A stretch of DNA of 64,000 nt, from contig NZ_ABVL01000005.1 of NCBI RefSeq assembly GCF_000173075.1, forward strand, positions 308,501 to 372,500, written 5' to 3'. The DNA is from Chthoniobacter flavus Ellin428. Lineage in GTDB: Bacteria; Verrucomicrobiota; Verrucomicrobiia; Chthoniobacterales; Chthoniobacteraceae. The stretch's first letter is position 1; every line of letters begins with the position of its first letter. The position numbers and the translations under genes are program-made. Of this stretch, positions 9,836 through 19,297 are shown one piece after another. The notes beneath the pieces were generated by a model that saw nothing but the letters and a program-made list of their open reading frames with translations, was not told where the DNA came from and did no database searches.

Positions 9836-10069
9836 CGGTCATTCTGAGCGGAGTGCCCGGGGGCGAAGGGGGCGGGCACGCAGTCGAAAGCCGAGTCCGC
9901 GAGACGCCTAAGGGACTGTGGGGCAAACCCCGTCGAACAACCAGCGAGACACCCATGGGACTCGGGCAAATCCGGCCGAACAACCAGCGCACATCGCTCG
10001 TAAAGCGGCGGGGTTCTTCGACTGCGCGCTCCCCACTGGCCCGCGAGCGCTCCGCTCAGAATGACACCG
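9836..10069. repeat. Dispersed palindromic element, family A copy 1 (fills the 9680-10121 gap)
   Basis: Starts with CGGTCATTCTGAGCGGAG and ends with its near reverse complement CTCCGCTCAGAATGACACCG. Between the ends lie two imperfect tandem copies of a roughly 43-bp unit (9912-9956 and 9957-9998), both containing GAACAACCAGCG. Relatives occur at 17626, 56873 and 63871. No gene was recognised in this gap. Confidence 0.75.
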
Positions 10070-10121
10070 CGAAAAAACACTGCCCAAAACGCAAGCGCGG
10101 TGGCTCGCTCTTTCAAATGAT

Positions 10122-10847
10122 CTACTTCTCTCGCTGAATGAACGTCTCGAACACCTCGCGATCGCCGTGGAAGACATTCTGGTCCACGAAGTCGTTGATC
10201 CCCCGGATGCGTCCTCTCTCGGAGAACTGCCAGAATTGCCATTCCATCTTCTCGGGCAGCTGCGGCGTGGTGAGAAACGAAGCGATCCAAAGCCGGCGGA
10301 TGGGATAGTCGCGGAGGAAGTGCTCGCGAAAATCGTTCGTCGTATAAATGACCGGTTCGCGCCCATAAAACGCCCGGACGGCGCCGATGAAATCGGACAA
10401 CTGATGCTGGAATTCCCTGGCCGACGGCCGATTGGCAGGAGCGCCCCAGAGCTCGACATCGACCACCGGAGGCAAAGCTTCGGGATCCTTTGGAACCACG
10501 GCGATAAAATTCGCCGCCTGCTGCAGGCCGGTCGATTTCTGGGTGAAGTAATGATAGGCGCCGTGCCGCAACCCGGCTTGCGCGCAACCCCGCCAATTTT
10601 CAGTAAAGCGCGCGTCCCGAAAATCGCGGCCTTCCGTCGCCTTGATGTACACGAAGTCCACCGAGTCGCGAGGCACCAGGTTCCATTGAATCTTCCCCTG
10701 GTGATTCGAGACATCAATGCCGCGCACCGGAAATTCGATGAAGCTGGGCTGGTTGGGAATCCAGACTCCGGTGAAGTAAGCTCCCGCGCCAACGGCGGCG
10801 ACCACAACCACGGCACCGATCGCAGCCAGGATGTGTCGCTTCTTCAT
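10122..10847 (-). CDS. Glycoside hydrolase family 25 lysozyme-like protein
   Basis: A 241-residue protein with an N-terminal membrane helix or signal at about 5-27. The GH25 TIM barrel follows with its hallmarks: VRGIDVSNHQGKIQWN (first catalytic-site Asp), DFVYIKATEGRDFRD, HGAYHYFT, PPVVDVELWG (Asp/Glu pair) and PVIYTTNDF, then WQFSERGRIRGI near the end. GH25 enzymes cleave the MurNAc-GlcNAc bond of peptidoglycan. Here it could remodel the cell's own wall or act on other bacteria. No partner gene is adjacent. Confidence 0.9.
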   Translation of the reverse strand: MKKRHILAAIGAVVVVAAVGAGAYFTGVWIPNQPSFIEFPVRGIDVSNHQGKIQWNLVPRDSVDFVYIKATEGRDFRDARFTENWRGCAQAGLRHGAYHYFTQKSTGLQQAANFIAVVPKDPEALPPVVDVELWGAPANRPSAREFQHQLSDFIGAVRAFYGREPVIYTTNDFREHFLRDYPIRRLWIASFLTTPQLPEKMEWQFWQFSERGRIRGINDFVDQNVFHGDREVFETFIQREK

Positions 10848-10980
10848 TTATTAGTGCCCCATGACGTTGGTCCGCGACCCAAGGAGATAAGTTGCAATCA
10901 CGGCGCTCTGCCGTCGCACGAGTGCCGCGGGAATCGAGATTTCCTCTGCGCCCCGACGGAGCAGGGCGGCTGCATCGCGG

Positions 10981-11886
10981 TTATTCCTCCGCGCAGGCCA
11001 GCTTTTCCTTCACGGTCTTGAGCGAGTGGACGAGGAAGTCGATCTCGGCATCTTGGGCGCGGGTCTTGCGGATGAGTTCCTCGAGCATCAGCTCGCTCTT
11101 GAGGTTGACGCGGTAGTCTTGCTCGGCGGCGATGCGGTCTTTTTCTGCCGCGCGGTTTTGCGACATCATGATGACCGGCGCTTGCAGAGCGGCGAGGGTG
11201 GAGAGCAGCAGATTGAGCAGGATATAGGGATACGGGTCCCATTGCGCGCCGTCTTTGTTTTCCCCAGTGATGCCGAAGTGGGAGAGGAGGAAGGTATTGA
11301 GCCCCATCCACACGAAGAGGATACCGCCGAAAATGAAGATGAAGGTCCACGAGCCACCAAAGGCGGCCACCTTGTCGGCGATGCGCTGGCCGAAGGTGAG
11401 ACGCTCGTCCATCTCGTCGTTCACGTTGCGGCTGATGCGTTGGGAGACGAGGAGATTGGTCTGGCGGAGACGGGAGGTGATGCCGCGGATGACTTCCAGC
11501 GCGGCTTGCGGATGGGAGAGGAGGAATTCCTGAAAGTCCTTGCGGCTCAGGCGATGCAGCATGGAATCGGTCGTGGTGGTGGCGTTGGCTGAGCGTTCCC
11601 CGCCGTCCAGCACCGACATCTCACCGAAGAAATCGCCGGGCTCAAGCTCGGCGAGCGTTACCGGCCTGGAGTCTTCGTCGTGCACCCAGATGCGCACCTT
11701 GCCGGAGTGGACGACGTAGAGGGCGTCCCCTTTTTCGTGCTCGTGAAAGATGGTGTCGCCGGTCTTGAAATTCACGTTTTCGAGCAAGGTCGACATCTTG
11801 CTTAGCGCCTCCGGCGAGAGGTCCTTGAAAAGCGCAACGGCGGCGAGCCCGAGATCGTTGTCATCCTGCGGCGATACATCACTCAT
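10981..11886 (-). CDS. Cyclic-nucleotide-binding domain fused to DUF1003 membrane domain
   Basis: A 301-residue protein. Residues about 15-135 form a cNMP-binding beta-barrel (DTIFHEHEKGDALYVVHSGKV, LEPGDFFGEMSVLDGGERSA, the phosphate-binding cassette). Residues about 165-275 form DUF1003, with two transmembrane helices around WTFIFIFGGILFVWMGLN and PYILLNLLLSTLAALQAPVIM, then a charged helix (QNRAAEKDR). The architecture suggests a membrane protein gated by a nucleotide second messenger, but the ligand and function are unknown. Confidence 0.9.
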   Translation of the reverse strand: MSDVSPQDDNDLGLAAVALFKDLSPEALSKMSTLLENVNFKTGDTIFHEHEKGDALYVVHSGKVRIWVHDEDSRPVTLAELEPGDFFGEMSVLDGGERSANATTTTDSMLHRLSRKDFQEFLLSHPQAALEVIRGITSRLRQTNLLVSQRISRNVNDEMDERLTFGQRIADKVAAFGGSWTFIFIFGGILFVWMGLNTFLLSHFGITGENKDGAQWDPYPYILLNLLLSTLAALQAPVIMMSQNRAAEKDRIAAEQDYRVNLKSELMLEELIRKTRAQDAEIDFLVHSLKTVKEKLACAEE

Positions 11887-12025
11887 AGAGAAAGGAAGTT
11901 AACGGGTGTGAAAATGATCGTCGGCCCGGATTAAGGCGAGGCGAAAACGTCGCGCTCCGCGGAAGCACCTAAGGTTGGGGCACAGGTTGGGATGTGCTCA
12001 CCGTCCCGTCCCCAACATTCCCCCC

Positions 12026-12889
12026 ATGAAATATCTCCTGTTTGCCCTGTCGTCTTTATTCCTGGTCGTCGCCTCGATCCAGGCGGCCGACCCCACGGAT
12101 ATCCGCCTCGAGCGCGGGGTGTCCTATCTCGGCGCCGGGCGGTCGGAATTGGCCGACCTGTATCTGCCGCTGGCAATTCCGCAGGGCCAGCGGGTGCCGG
12201 CGGTGGTGATCATTCACGGCGGCGGCTTTACCGGTGGGCATCGCGACGCGGCGCGCGAATTGAATATCGGCAGCACCCTGGCGCGGAATGGTTATATCGG
12301 CATGAGCATCGACTATGTGCTGGCGGACATCGGCCGGCCGACGTGGCCGCAGAATCTCTACGACTGCAAGACGGCCGTGCGCTGGCTGCGCGCGAATGCG
12401 GATCGGTTGCAGATCGACCCGAATCATATCGGTGTGATCGGCGGTTCGGCGGGTGGCACGCTGTCTTCGCTCGTGACGCTTACGCAGCCGAATGACGGAC
12501 TCGATCCGCAAGGGCCTTACGGCAATTTCCCGTGTCAGGTGCAATGCGGCGTGGATATGTACGGCATCGCCAGCATGGCCGAGTGGCACGATAGCGTGAT
12601 GTTTGGCAAGACGAGCGAGGAGGCGCCGGACCTCTACAAGAAGGCCTCGCCGATCACCTACGTGCGCGCGGATTCCGCACCGATCCTGATCCTGCACGGC
12701 ACCGCGGACAAGACGGTGGACGTGTCGCAATCCGAAAAATTCGCTGCGGAGCTCAAGGCCAAGGGCGCGACGTATCAAGTCGAGATCATCCCCGACGCGC
12801 CGCACAGCTTCAGCCTGCAGCCGAAGCAAAAGGATCTGCGGCCTTTGGTGCTGGTGTTTTTCGACAAGTATTTGAAGCCGGGGAAATAG
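12026..12889 (+). CDS. Exported alpha/beta hydrolase (esterase/lipase-like)
   Basis: The ATG at 12026 gives a clean signal peptide (MKYLLFALSSLFLVVASIQA), so it is preferred over an in-frame upstream start at 11975. The mature part has the oxyanion-hole motif VVIIHGGGFTGG, nucleophile elbow IGGSAGG, acidic residue in LHGTADKTVD and His in PHSFSLQP, forming a complete catalytic triad of the BD-FAE/esterase group. Such exported enzymes in this phylum often deacetylate or de-esterify plant polysaccharide. The specific substrate cannot be read. Confidence 0.9.
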   Translation: MKYLLFALSSLFLVVASIQAADPTDIRLERGVSYLGAGRSELADLYLPLAIPQGQRVPAVVIIHGGGFTGGHRDAARELNIGSTLARNGYIGMSIDYVLADIGRPTWPQNLYDCKTAVRWLRANADRLQIDPNHIGVIGGSAGGTLSSLVTLTQPNDGLDPQGPYGNFPCQVQCGVDMYGIASMAEWHDSVMFGKTSEEAPDLYKKASPITYVRADSAPILILHGTADKTVDVSQSEKFAAELKAKGATYQVEIIPDAPHSFSLQPKQKDLRPLVLVFFDKYLKPGK

Positions 12890-12900
12890 AAGGGGAAGGG

Positions 12901-13031
12901 TTGAGAGTTGATGGTTGAGAGTTGAGAGTCCGCCACGTTTCCGCTGGAGAGGCCGCTCCGCGGCTGGATTTCGAAATCGATCCTGATGCGGAGCGTCACA
13001 AAAAGGTGGCGGCGTGGGGGGACTCTCAACT
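12901..13031. repeat. Dispersed palindromic element, family C copy 1
   Basis: Begins with tandem TTGAGAGTTGA words and ends with GACTCTCAACTTT. The core carries CCGCCACGTTTCCGC and GCGTCACAAAAAGGTGGC. The same element occurs in inverted orientation at 36008-36146. Confidence 0.75.
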
Positions 13032-13135
13032 TTCCCTCCCCTCTTTCATCGTCTTGCTAAGGTCTTGCGGCCCTGCGCTCATTAAGGCGCATACACTGCA
13101 TTCCCGCATTTGCGGGTTCCCCAAACAACCAACCA

Positions 13136-16100
13136 ATGAAGCTCTATCGCTCAATTGTTCCCCTCGTGGCTGCGCTCGCGGCCACGGCATTCTCCGCGCA
13201 AGCGGCAGAAAAAACGTGGCTCTCCTTTGAAGGAAAGGATGGGCCTGGCAAAGGCAAGAACGTCGTCCTGCTCGCCGGTGACGAAGAATATCGCTCCGAG
13301 GAATCGATGCCGATGATGGCGAAGATCCTGAGCGAGCGGCTCGGCTTCAACACCACGGTCCTCTTCTCGGTCGAAGACGACGGGCGCATCAATCCGAACA
13401 AGGGCGAATCGCTCTCGAATCCCGAGGCGCTCGACAAGGCGGACGCGGTGATCATGCAACTGCGTTTCCGTCACTGGCCGGACGAGACCATGGCGCATTT
13501 CGAAAAAGCGTATCTGCGTGGCGTGCCGTTTGTCGCCTTGCGCACCTCGACGCACGCGTTCAATAACCCCAAGAGCAGCAAATACGCGAAATACGCCTAC
13601 AACTACGGCGGCCCGGAATGGGTCAAAGGCTTCGGTCGCCAGGTGCTCGGCGAGACGTGGGTGAACCATTGGGGCCACCACAAGGTCGAGGCGACCAAGG
13701 GGATTATTCAGCCAGGCGCGAGTGATGCGCCGGTGATGCGTGGGGTGAGTGATCTCTTCGGCATGACCGATGTCTATGAAGCTGAGCCGCAGCCCGATGC
13801 GAAGATCCTGGTGCGCGGCGAGGTGCTCTCTACGCTGCAGCCCGACTCGGCGCCGGCGGATTACAAGAAGACCCGCGTGGACAAGGTCGAGCAACCGGTG
13901 AACGACCCGATGATGCCGGTCGTCTGGACGCGCGAAGTGAAGAATGAAGACGGCAAGACGAACCGCGTGCTCACCTCGACAATGGGCGCGGCGACGGATT
14001 TGCAAAACGAAGGCCTGCGCCGGCTCGTGGTGAACGGCGTCTTCTGGGGCCTCGGGATGGAAGTCCCGGCGAAGGCGGACGTCCGCATCGTCGATGAATA
14101 CAAGCCGTCGTTCTTCGGGTTCATCAAGGACTACCTCAAGGAAGGCCGCGCGCTGAAAGTCTCCGACCTCGAATTGGGCAAGGCCATGCCGGGCGAGCCG
14201 CTCGCTCCGCCGAAGCCGCAGGCGGCCAAGCCGGCTGAGCCGAAGAAGCAGGCCGCGAATACGCCGGAGAAATTGCCCGGCTCGGAACTCCTCACCCCGC
14301 CGCCGCGCTCTGCGCGGCCGGCGTTGGGGGGGAGCAGCCTGCCGCTCACCTTCATTCAGGGCGAGCGTATCGCGTTCGTCGGCAATTCGCTCGCCGAGCA
14401 TTTCAGCAAATTCGGTTACTTCGAATCGCTGCTTCACTCCCGATTTCCCCGCGAAGGGCTGATTGTTCGGAATTTCGCCCGGCCGGCTGACGAAGTGGCC
14501 ACTCGTCAGCGCTCGGCCAATTACACGGCCCTGGACGACCCCCTGGCGGCGTTCGGTGCGGACACGTTTTTCTGTTTTTTTGGTTACAATGAATCCTTCG
14601 CGGGGCCGCAAGGCGTGGAACAGTACAAGAAGGATTACGAGAAGTTCCTCGACGACTACGCGAAGCAATACCCGCGCGATGAGACCAAGGCCGCGCCCCG
14701 CTTCGTTCTAATCTCTCCCATCGCGTTCGAGGCTCCGGCTGGCCGATTTTTACCCGACGGCAAAAAGGAAAATCAAAACCTGCGGCTCTATGCCGAGGCC
14801 ACCGCGGAAGTTGCCCGAAAGCGCAACCTGGCCTTCGTCAATCTCTTCGCCCCCACGGACGCCGATTTCGCCGCCACTCCCGGCCTGCAATACACGACCA
14901 ATGGCGCGCACACGAACGAGGCCGGCGATCGCCTCGTCGCGGAAATGCTCGACCGCGCGCTCTTCGGCACGACCAACCCGATACGGATCGGATCGCCGCA
15001 ATTCGAGCAATTGCGCGCGGCGGTGATCGATAAGGCATGGGTGCACCAGCAGGATTACCGCATGCTCAATGGCTGGTACGTTTACGGTGGCCGGCGGACT
15101 TTCGATACAGAAACGTTTCCGCGCGAATTTCTGAAAATCCGCAACATGGTGGATGTGCGCGACCGTTACGTCTCGGACATCGCCCAGGGTCGCAAGGTGG
15201 CGGCAAAGCCCGATGACAGCCGGACTGGCGAGCTCTTCGTGCCGAAGACGGGCGCGGGCCGCTGGCCGACGAAGGAGCCGAAAGAGCTGAAATATCCGAC
15301 GCCGGAGGAAGCGATCGCGTCGATGAAAGTGCCGGAAGGTTTCGAAGTGCAACTCGTGGCCAGCGAGCGCGAGTTTCCCGAGCTTACGAAGGTCGACCAG
15401 ATCAACATCGACAACAAAGGCCGCATCTGGGCGTCGTGCATGCCGACCTATCCGCAGTGGAAGCCCGGCGACCCCAAGCCGAACGACAAGCTCATCATTT
15501 TCGACAAGCTGGATGCCAGGGGCAAAGCGCACAAGGCGACGGTTTTTTACGACAAGCTGACCTGCCCCACGGGATTCGAGTTTTGGAATGGCGGGGTGAT
15601 CGTGGTCGACGAGCCGCGATTGATTTTCCTCAAGGACACGAACGGTGACGACAAGGCCGACGAGGTGGTGGAACTGAGCGACGGCTGGGCTACGGACGAC
15701 ACGCACCATTGCATCAATGCCTTCGAATGGTCGCCGGGCGGCCTGCTCAACATGCTCGAAGGCGTGAGCGTGAGCACCGCGGTGGAGACGCCGTGGGGGC
15801 CGTTCCGCCGCTACGGCGCGCCGGGCTGTTATGTCTTCGACCCGCGCTCGCAGAAGCTGCGGCACTTTGTAACGCCGGGCTACGGCAACCCCTGGTGCTA
15901 CGTCTACAATTGGTGGGGGCAGGGGATCGTCGGCGACGGCACCACGCCGCAGCAGCATTGGGACACGCCGCTCAGCGGCGCGGAATTTCCGGGACGCAAA
16001 GGCCTGAACACGGTCTTCGACGGCGAAGGCATGCGACCCAATGTCGGCTCGGAGTTTCTCTATACGCGACAATTTCCCGATGACGTGCAGGGACTGTTCG

Positions 16101-17542
16101 TCTTCGCCTGCACGATCAATATGAACGGCCTCACCACCTTTCACATCGGCGACGATGGCGCGGGCTATCACGGCGCGCGGCGCACGAAGACGGTGGCGGA
16201 TGAAAGCGGCAAGCAGAAGAAAGTGCCCGACGACATTCTCTCCGCGGTGGACAACATGACTTTCCGCCCGACCGATCCGCAGATCGGTGCGGATGGCGCG
16301 CTCTATTTCGGCGACTGGAGCGCGGCGCTGCTCGGTCACATGCAATACTCGCAGCGCGACCCGAACCGCGACCACACGCATGGCCGCATCTATCGGCTCG
16401 TTTATAAGAACAAGCCGCTGCTCACGCCGGTGACGCAATACAACAAGCCGATCCCCGAGTTGCTCGACCAGCTCAAGGAATACGAGCCACGCACGCGTTA
16501 TCGCGCCCGTCGAGAGTTGCGCGATCGCCCGACGATCGACGTGCTGGCGGCGATTAACAAATGGGTGGCGAAGCTCTCGCCGACGGACAAGGAGTTCGAT
16601 CGCCTGCTGCTCGAGGCGCTCTGGGTGGAGCAGGGGCTTCACGCTGTCGATCCGCTGCTGCTAAAAAAAGTCCTGCGGGCGAAGACCGGCGAAGCGCGGG
16701 CCGGCGCCACGCGCGTGCTGGCTGATGAATGGGACCGCATTCCGAATGCGATGGCGCTGATGAAGCCGCAGGTCGTCGATGAATTCCCGCGCACGCGTGT
16801 GGAGGCGATCCGCGCGCTGAGTTTCGTGCCGACGAAGGAGTCCGTGGAAGCGGTACTGCAGGCGGTGAATCTGCCGCGCGATTATTGGATCGATTATACA
16901 CTGCAAATGACGCTCGGCGCTCTCGATCCGGTGTGGAAGCCGGCCTTCAAGAACCATGAGATCGCCAAGGACAACCCGGAGGGGCTGAAGTTTCTCACCG
17001 AGCTCGATGAACAAGCGAAGCCCGGCGGTGCGGCCACGGCCGCGCTGAAGAAGTATCTCGCAAAGCCGGAGCTCTCGCCGAAAGAACGCGAAGACATTTA
17101 CAAGGAAATCGCCAAGGCCAAAGGCATCGCCGACAACGGCAAGGCGGTCTTCCGCCGCATCTGTGTCGCCTGCCATAAATGGGGCAGCGAAGGCATCGAA
17201 TACGGTCCGCATATGGATGGCGTGGGCAAACGATTGAAGCGCGAGGACATCATCGAGTCCGTGCTCGATCCGAACGCCAAGATCGCCCCCGGCTTCCTCA
17301 CGACCAATGTCGAGACCCGGCAGGGCGCAGCTTACAGCGGCTTCGTGGTGGGTGAAACGCCGGAGACGCTGACGCTCAAGGTCGCGGGCGGCGTCACGCA
17401 GGAAGTGAAAGTCCCCGACATCAAGAAGCGCGAGAACATCAAGCAGAGCAGCATGCCCGAAGGCCTGGCGAATGGGATGTCGCCCGGTGAGTTTCTCGAT
17501 CTCGTGGAGTTTCTTTCCAGTCTGAAGTCGGAGAAGAAATAG
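13136..17542 (+). CDS. ThuA / SGNH hydrolase / PVC-type beta-propeller / HEAT / cytochrome c fusion protein
   Basis: A 1468-residue exported protein with signal peptide 1-23. About 40-305 is a ThuA-like (glutamine-amidotransferase fold) domain (NVVLLAGDEEYRSEESMPMM, VALRTSTHAF, NHWGHHKVEA). About 408-615 is an SGNH/GDSL hydrolase (AFVGNSLAEHF as block I, TNGAHTNEAGDRL as the His block). About 734-1090 is a PVC-type heme-binding beta-propeller (EGFEVQLVASE, DTNGDDKADEVVELSDGW, DRDHTHGRIYRLVY-like). About 1105-1310 is a HEAT-like helical repeat. About 1330-1460 is a cytochrome c domain with one CVACH site. It is likely a periplasmic redox/hydrolase protein acting on a carbohydrate-like substrate. 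This is inference from the domain set, not demonstrated. Confidence 0.9.
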   Translation: MKLYRSIVPLVAALAATAFSAQAAEKTWLSFEGKDGPGKGKNVVLLAGDEEYRSEESMPMMAKILSERLGFNTTVLFSVEDDGRINPNKGESLSNPEALDKADAVIMQLRFRHWPDETMAHFEKAYLRGVPFVALRTSTHAFNNPKSSKYAKYAYNYGGPEWVKGFGRQVLGETWVNHWGHHKVEATKGIIQPGASDAPVMRGVSDLFGMTDVYEAEPQPDAKILVRGEVLSTLQPDSAPADYKKTRVDKVEQPVNDPMMPVVWTREVKNEDGKTNRVLTSTMGAATDLQNEGLRRLVVNGVFWGLGMEVPAKADVRIVDEYKPSFFGFIKDYLKEGRALKVSDLELGKAMPGEPLAPPKPQAAKPAEPKKQAANTPEKLPGSELLTPPPRSARPALGGSSLPLTFIQGERIAFVGNSLAEHFSKFGYFESLLHSRFPREGLIVRNFARPADEVATRQRSANYTALDDPLAAFGADTFFCFFGYNESFAGPQGVEQYKKDYEKFLDDYAKQYPRDETKAAPRFVLISPIAFEAPAGRFLPDGKKENQNLRLYAEATAEVARKRNLAFVNLFAPTDADFAATPGLQYTTNGAHTNEAGDRLVAEMLDRALFGTTNPIRIGSPQFEQLRAAVIDKAWVHQQDYRMLNGWYVYGGRRTFDTETFPREFLKIRNMVDVRDRYVSDIAQGRKVAAKPDDSRTGELFVPKTGAGRWPTKEPKELKYPTPEEAIASMKVPEGFEVQLVASEREFPELTKVDQINIDNKGRIWASCMPTYPQWKPGDPKPNDKLIIFDKLDARGKAHKATVFYDKLTCPTGFEFWNGGVIVVDEPRLIFLKDTNGDDKADEVVELSDGWATDDTHHCINAFEWSPGGLLNMLEGVSVSTAVETPWGPFRRYGAPGCYVFDPRSQKLRHFVTPGYGNPWCYVYNWWGQGIVGDGTTPQQHWDTPLSGAEFPGRKGLNTVFDGEGMRPNVGSEFLYTRQFPDDVQGLFVFACTINMNGLTTFHIGDDGAGYHGARRTKTVADESGKQKKVPDDILSAVDNMTFRPTDPQIGADGALYFGDWSAALLGHMQYSQRDPNRDHTHGRIYRLVYKNKPLLTPVTQYNKPIPELLDQLKEYEPRTRYRARRELRDRPTIDVLAAINKWVAKLSPTDKEFDRLLLEALWVEQGLHAVDPLLLKKVLRAKTGEARAGATRVLADEWDRIPNAMALMKPQVVDEFPRTRVEAIRALSFVPTKESVEAVLQAVNLPRDYWIDYTLQMTLGALDPVWKPAFKNHEIAKDNPEGLKFLTELDEQAKPGGAATAALKKYLAKPELSPKEREDIYKEIAKAKGIADNGKAVFRRICVACHKWGSEGIEYGPHMDGVGKRLKREDIIESVLDPNAKIAPGFLTTNVETRQGAAYSGFVVGETPETLTLKVAGGVTQEVKVPDIKKRENIKQSSMPEGLANGMSPGEFLDLVEFLSSLKSEKK

Positions 17543-17595
17543 GCGGCCCCACCCCGGGGAAGGTCGCCGCTGTTTTGAGCGCGTTGCGGAGGGTA

Positions 17596-17612
17596 ACCGC
17601 CTTTAAGGCGGT
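17596..17612. terminator. Small hairpin after the fusion gene
   Basis: ACCGCCTTTAAGGCGGT is a 7-bp perfect stem about 50 bp after the stop at 17542. It is followed by CCCTAAAAA rather than a T-run, so it is only a weak terminator candidate. Confidence 0.35.
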
Positions 17613-17625
17613 CCCTAAAAATGCC

Positions 17626-17861
17626 GGTCATGCTGAGCGGAGCGGGGAAGCATGGGCGGAGTCGAAGGATCTCCAATCTCCGTGGGTTTTCGCGCGGAGC
17701 TGCTAGAGAGATTCGGGGTACCCACGTCGTAAATTATGGTGTAACGAGCGATAGCGGGCGCGTGAATGCCCGCCAGGTCGGTATGGCTCCGCGCAAAAAC
17801 CCGCAGAAGTCAGAGGTCCTTCGACTCCGCCCATGATTCCCCGCTTCGCTCAGGATGACAG
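17626..17861. repeat. Dispersed palindromic element, family A copy 2 (fills the 17543-17961 gap)
   Basis: Left arm GTCATGCTGAGCGGAGCGG continues through ATGGGCGGAGTCGAAGGA and CGTGGGTTTT. The right arm repeats the same words in reverse complement, ending CGCTTCGCTCAGGATGACA. The arms are roughly 75-80 bp with a central part of about 85 bp. The remaining 100 bp before the porin start show no gene. Confidence 0.8.
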
Positions 17862-17961
17862 CGTTGTTGGGGCGCTTCGCGCTTTCGCTGCGACGCGTTT
17901 GCCGCAAAAATGCCGTAATCCGCCTCGACACGCGCCAGCCAAACGGTCTCACTTCCCGCCC

Positions 17962-19119
17962 ATGAAAATTCGGGCGCTCGCTGTTCTATTGGTCTTCACT
18001 GCAGCCGGGGCGCTCCGCGCCGGCACCCCCGAAGCCGTCGTCGAAACGGCTGCGCCCAAGGGGGACGCCCTCCTCGACAAAATCTGGAGCATCCCGAAGC
18101 TCTACCGCGACGATCACAATTCGGTGATTGAGGAGTTCGATCTCATCGGCCGTTTTCAGGAGGACTATTACAACGTCGATTCCAATCGCGGCTCGACCAG
18201 CTTCTTCGAAATCCGCCGCTTCCGTTTGGGTGTGGATGCGTTCTTCGCCGAGCGTCATATCGAGGTCGAAGCCGAAGTCGATACAGCATTGCGCGCGTAT
18301 CATTCGCCGTCGATTTTCTACAACCGCATGACCAATCTCTGGGTGCGGTTTCAGGCGAGCGAGGAGTTTGGTCTCCGTGTTGGCAAATTCCAGCCGCACG
18401 TCGGTTACGATCGCGAGTTCAGTAACAACTACCTCAAGACCTTCGAGCGCGGTTTCTTCGACGACCAGCTCATCGGCACGACCGATTACATCACCGGCGC
18501 GGAAGTGAGCGGCAAGTTCGGACATTTCGGGTACCTCGCCGCGGTTTACTCCACGGACGTCGACAAGGAGTTCGGTCAGTTTGACGGTGGGCAGGCATAT
18601 CAGGCGGAGATCAATTACGACTTCTCCAAGCCGTGGAATGCGAAGAAAGCCTTGTGGGTGCTCGATTACCTGCACGCCGACGGCAAGAACGAGAACACCA
18701 ACGTTTTCACGAACTACCGGAACGTGCTCGTCACCTATCTCGATTTGGAAAAGGGCCGTTTCAGCCTGGTCCCGCAGTTTGCCTACGGCGAGCAGGTGGC
18801 GGGCAAAGGCGACGTGTATAGCCTGCAGCTCATGCCGGGCTACATGATCACCGATAAGCTCGAATTCTTCGTGCGCTATCAGCTCGGCCTCGCCTCGGAG
18901 AGCAACGGCATCTCCACGCTCAATCGCCAGCAGAAGACGGTGGGCGTTTTCACCGGCGACACCTATAACGCCTGTTATCTCGGCCTCAATTACTATGTCT
19001 ACGGCCACCGCTTGAAGTTGATGTTCGCGGAAGAGTACGCCCGATTGAGTGGCGGCACCGGACCATCGGCGGGATACAGCGGCTGGACGACGCTGGTCGG
19101 GCTGCGGTTGTTTTTCTAG
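17962..19119 (+). CDS. Outer-membrane porin (phosphate-selective porin O/P-like)
   Basis: The ATG at 17962 gives signal peptide MKIRALAVLLVFTAAGALRAG, so the longer frame from 17833, which runs through a repeat, is rejected. The 385-residue product alternates polar and aromatic residues typical of beta-strands (FFEIRRFRLGVDAFFAE, EFGLRVGKFQPHVGY, KLEFFVRYQLGLA) and ends in Phe (VGLRLFF), the usual outer-membrane insertion signal. The SFFEIRRFRLG pattern and length fit the OprP/OprO-type family. The substrate is unknown. Confidence 0.85.
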   Translation: MKIRALAVLLVFTAAGALRAGTPEAVVETAAPKGDALLDKIWSIPKLYRDDHNSVIEEFDLIGRFQEDYYNVDSNRGSTSFFEIRRFRLGVDAFFAERHIEVEAEVDTALRAYHSPSIFYNRMTNLWVRFQASEEFGLRVGKFQPHVGYDREFSNNYLKTFERGFFDDQLIGTTDYITGAEVSGKFGHFGYLAAVYSTDVDKEFGQFDGGQAYQAEINYDFSKPWNAKKALWVLDYLHADGKNENTNVFTNYRNVLVTYLDLEKGRFSLVPQFAYGEQVAGKGDVYSLQLMPGYMITDKLEFFVRYQLGLASESNGISTLNRQQKTVGVFTGDTYNACYLGLNYYVYGHRLKLMFAEEYARLSGGTGPSAGYSGWTTLVGLRLFF

Positions 19120-19148
19120 GAGCGGTCGGGGCGCTCTGGTAGCGGCGA

Positions 19149-19215
19149 ATAGGAGGAATAGGAGAGATGGGAAAAATAGGGCTCCTATCGCTCCCATCCT
19201 TCCTATTTTTCCTAT
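19149..19215. repeat. Dispersed palindrome, family E copy 1
   Basis: Left arm is built from ATAGGAGGAATAGGAG words. The right arm is the reverse complement (CCATCCTTCCTATTTTTCC), with about 8 bp between. It sits just after the porin stop. A second copy is at 37932-38002. Confidence 0.75.
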
Positions 19216-19297
19216 GCCATCGGACAGAATGGGAGCGGCGCAGCGCGTTTCCCCGCGAAAAAAACCAAAGGGTGCAATGCTCCACGGGGTGGAGTAG

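Noticed and set aside
9853..10137. 94-residue plus-strand frame in the gap before the lysozyme gene
   Set aside because: It lies almost wholly inside the family A palindrome, and its apparent repeat (PRRTTSETPMGLGQIRPNNQ) comes from the 43-bp DNA unit, so it is not taken as a gene.
13151..16642. Two long minus-strand frames (505 and 630 residues) opposite the fusion gene
   Set aside because: Composition is rich in Arg, His and Glu with no recognisable motif, and they lie wholly inside the well-supported multi-domain gene on the plus strand.
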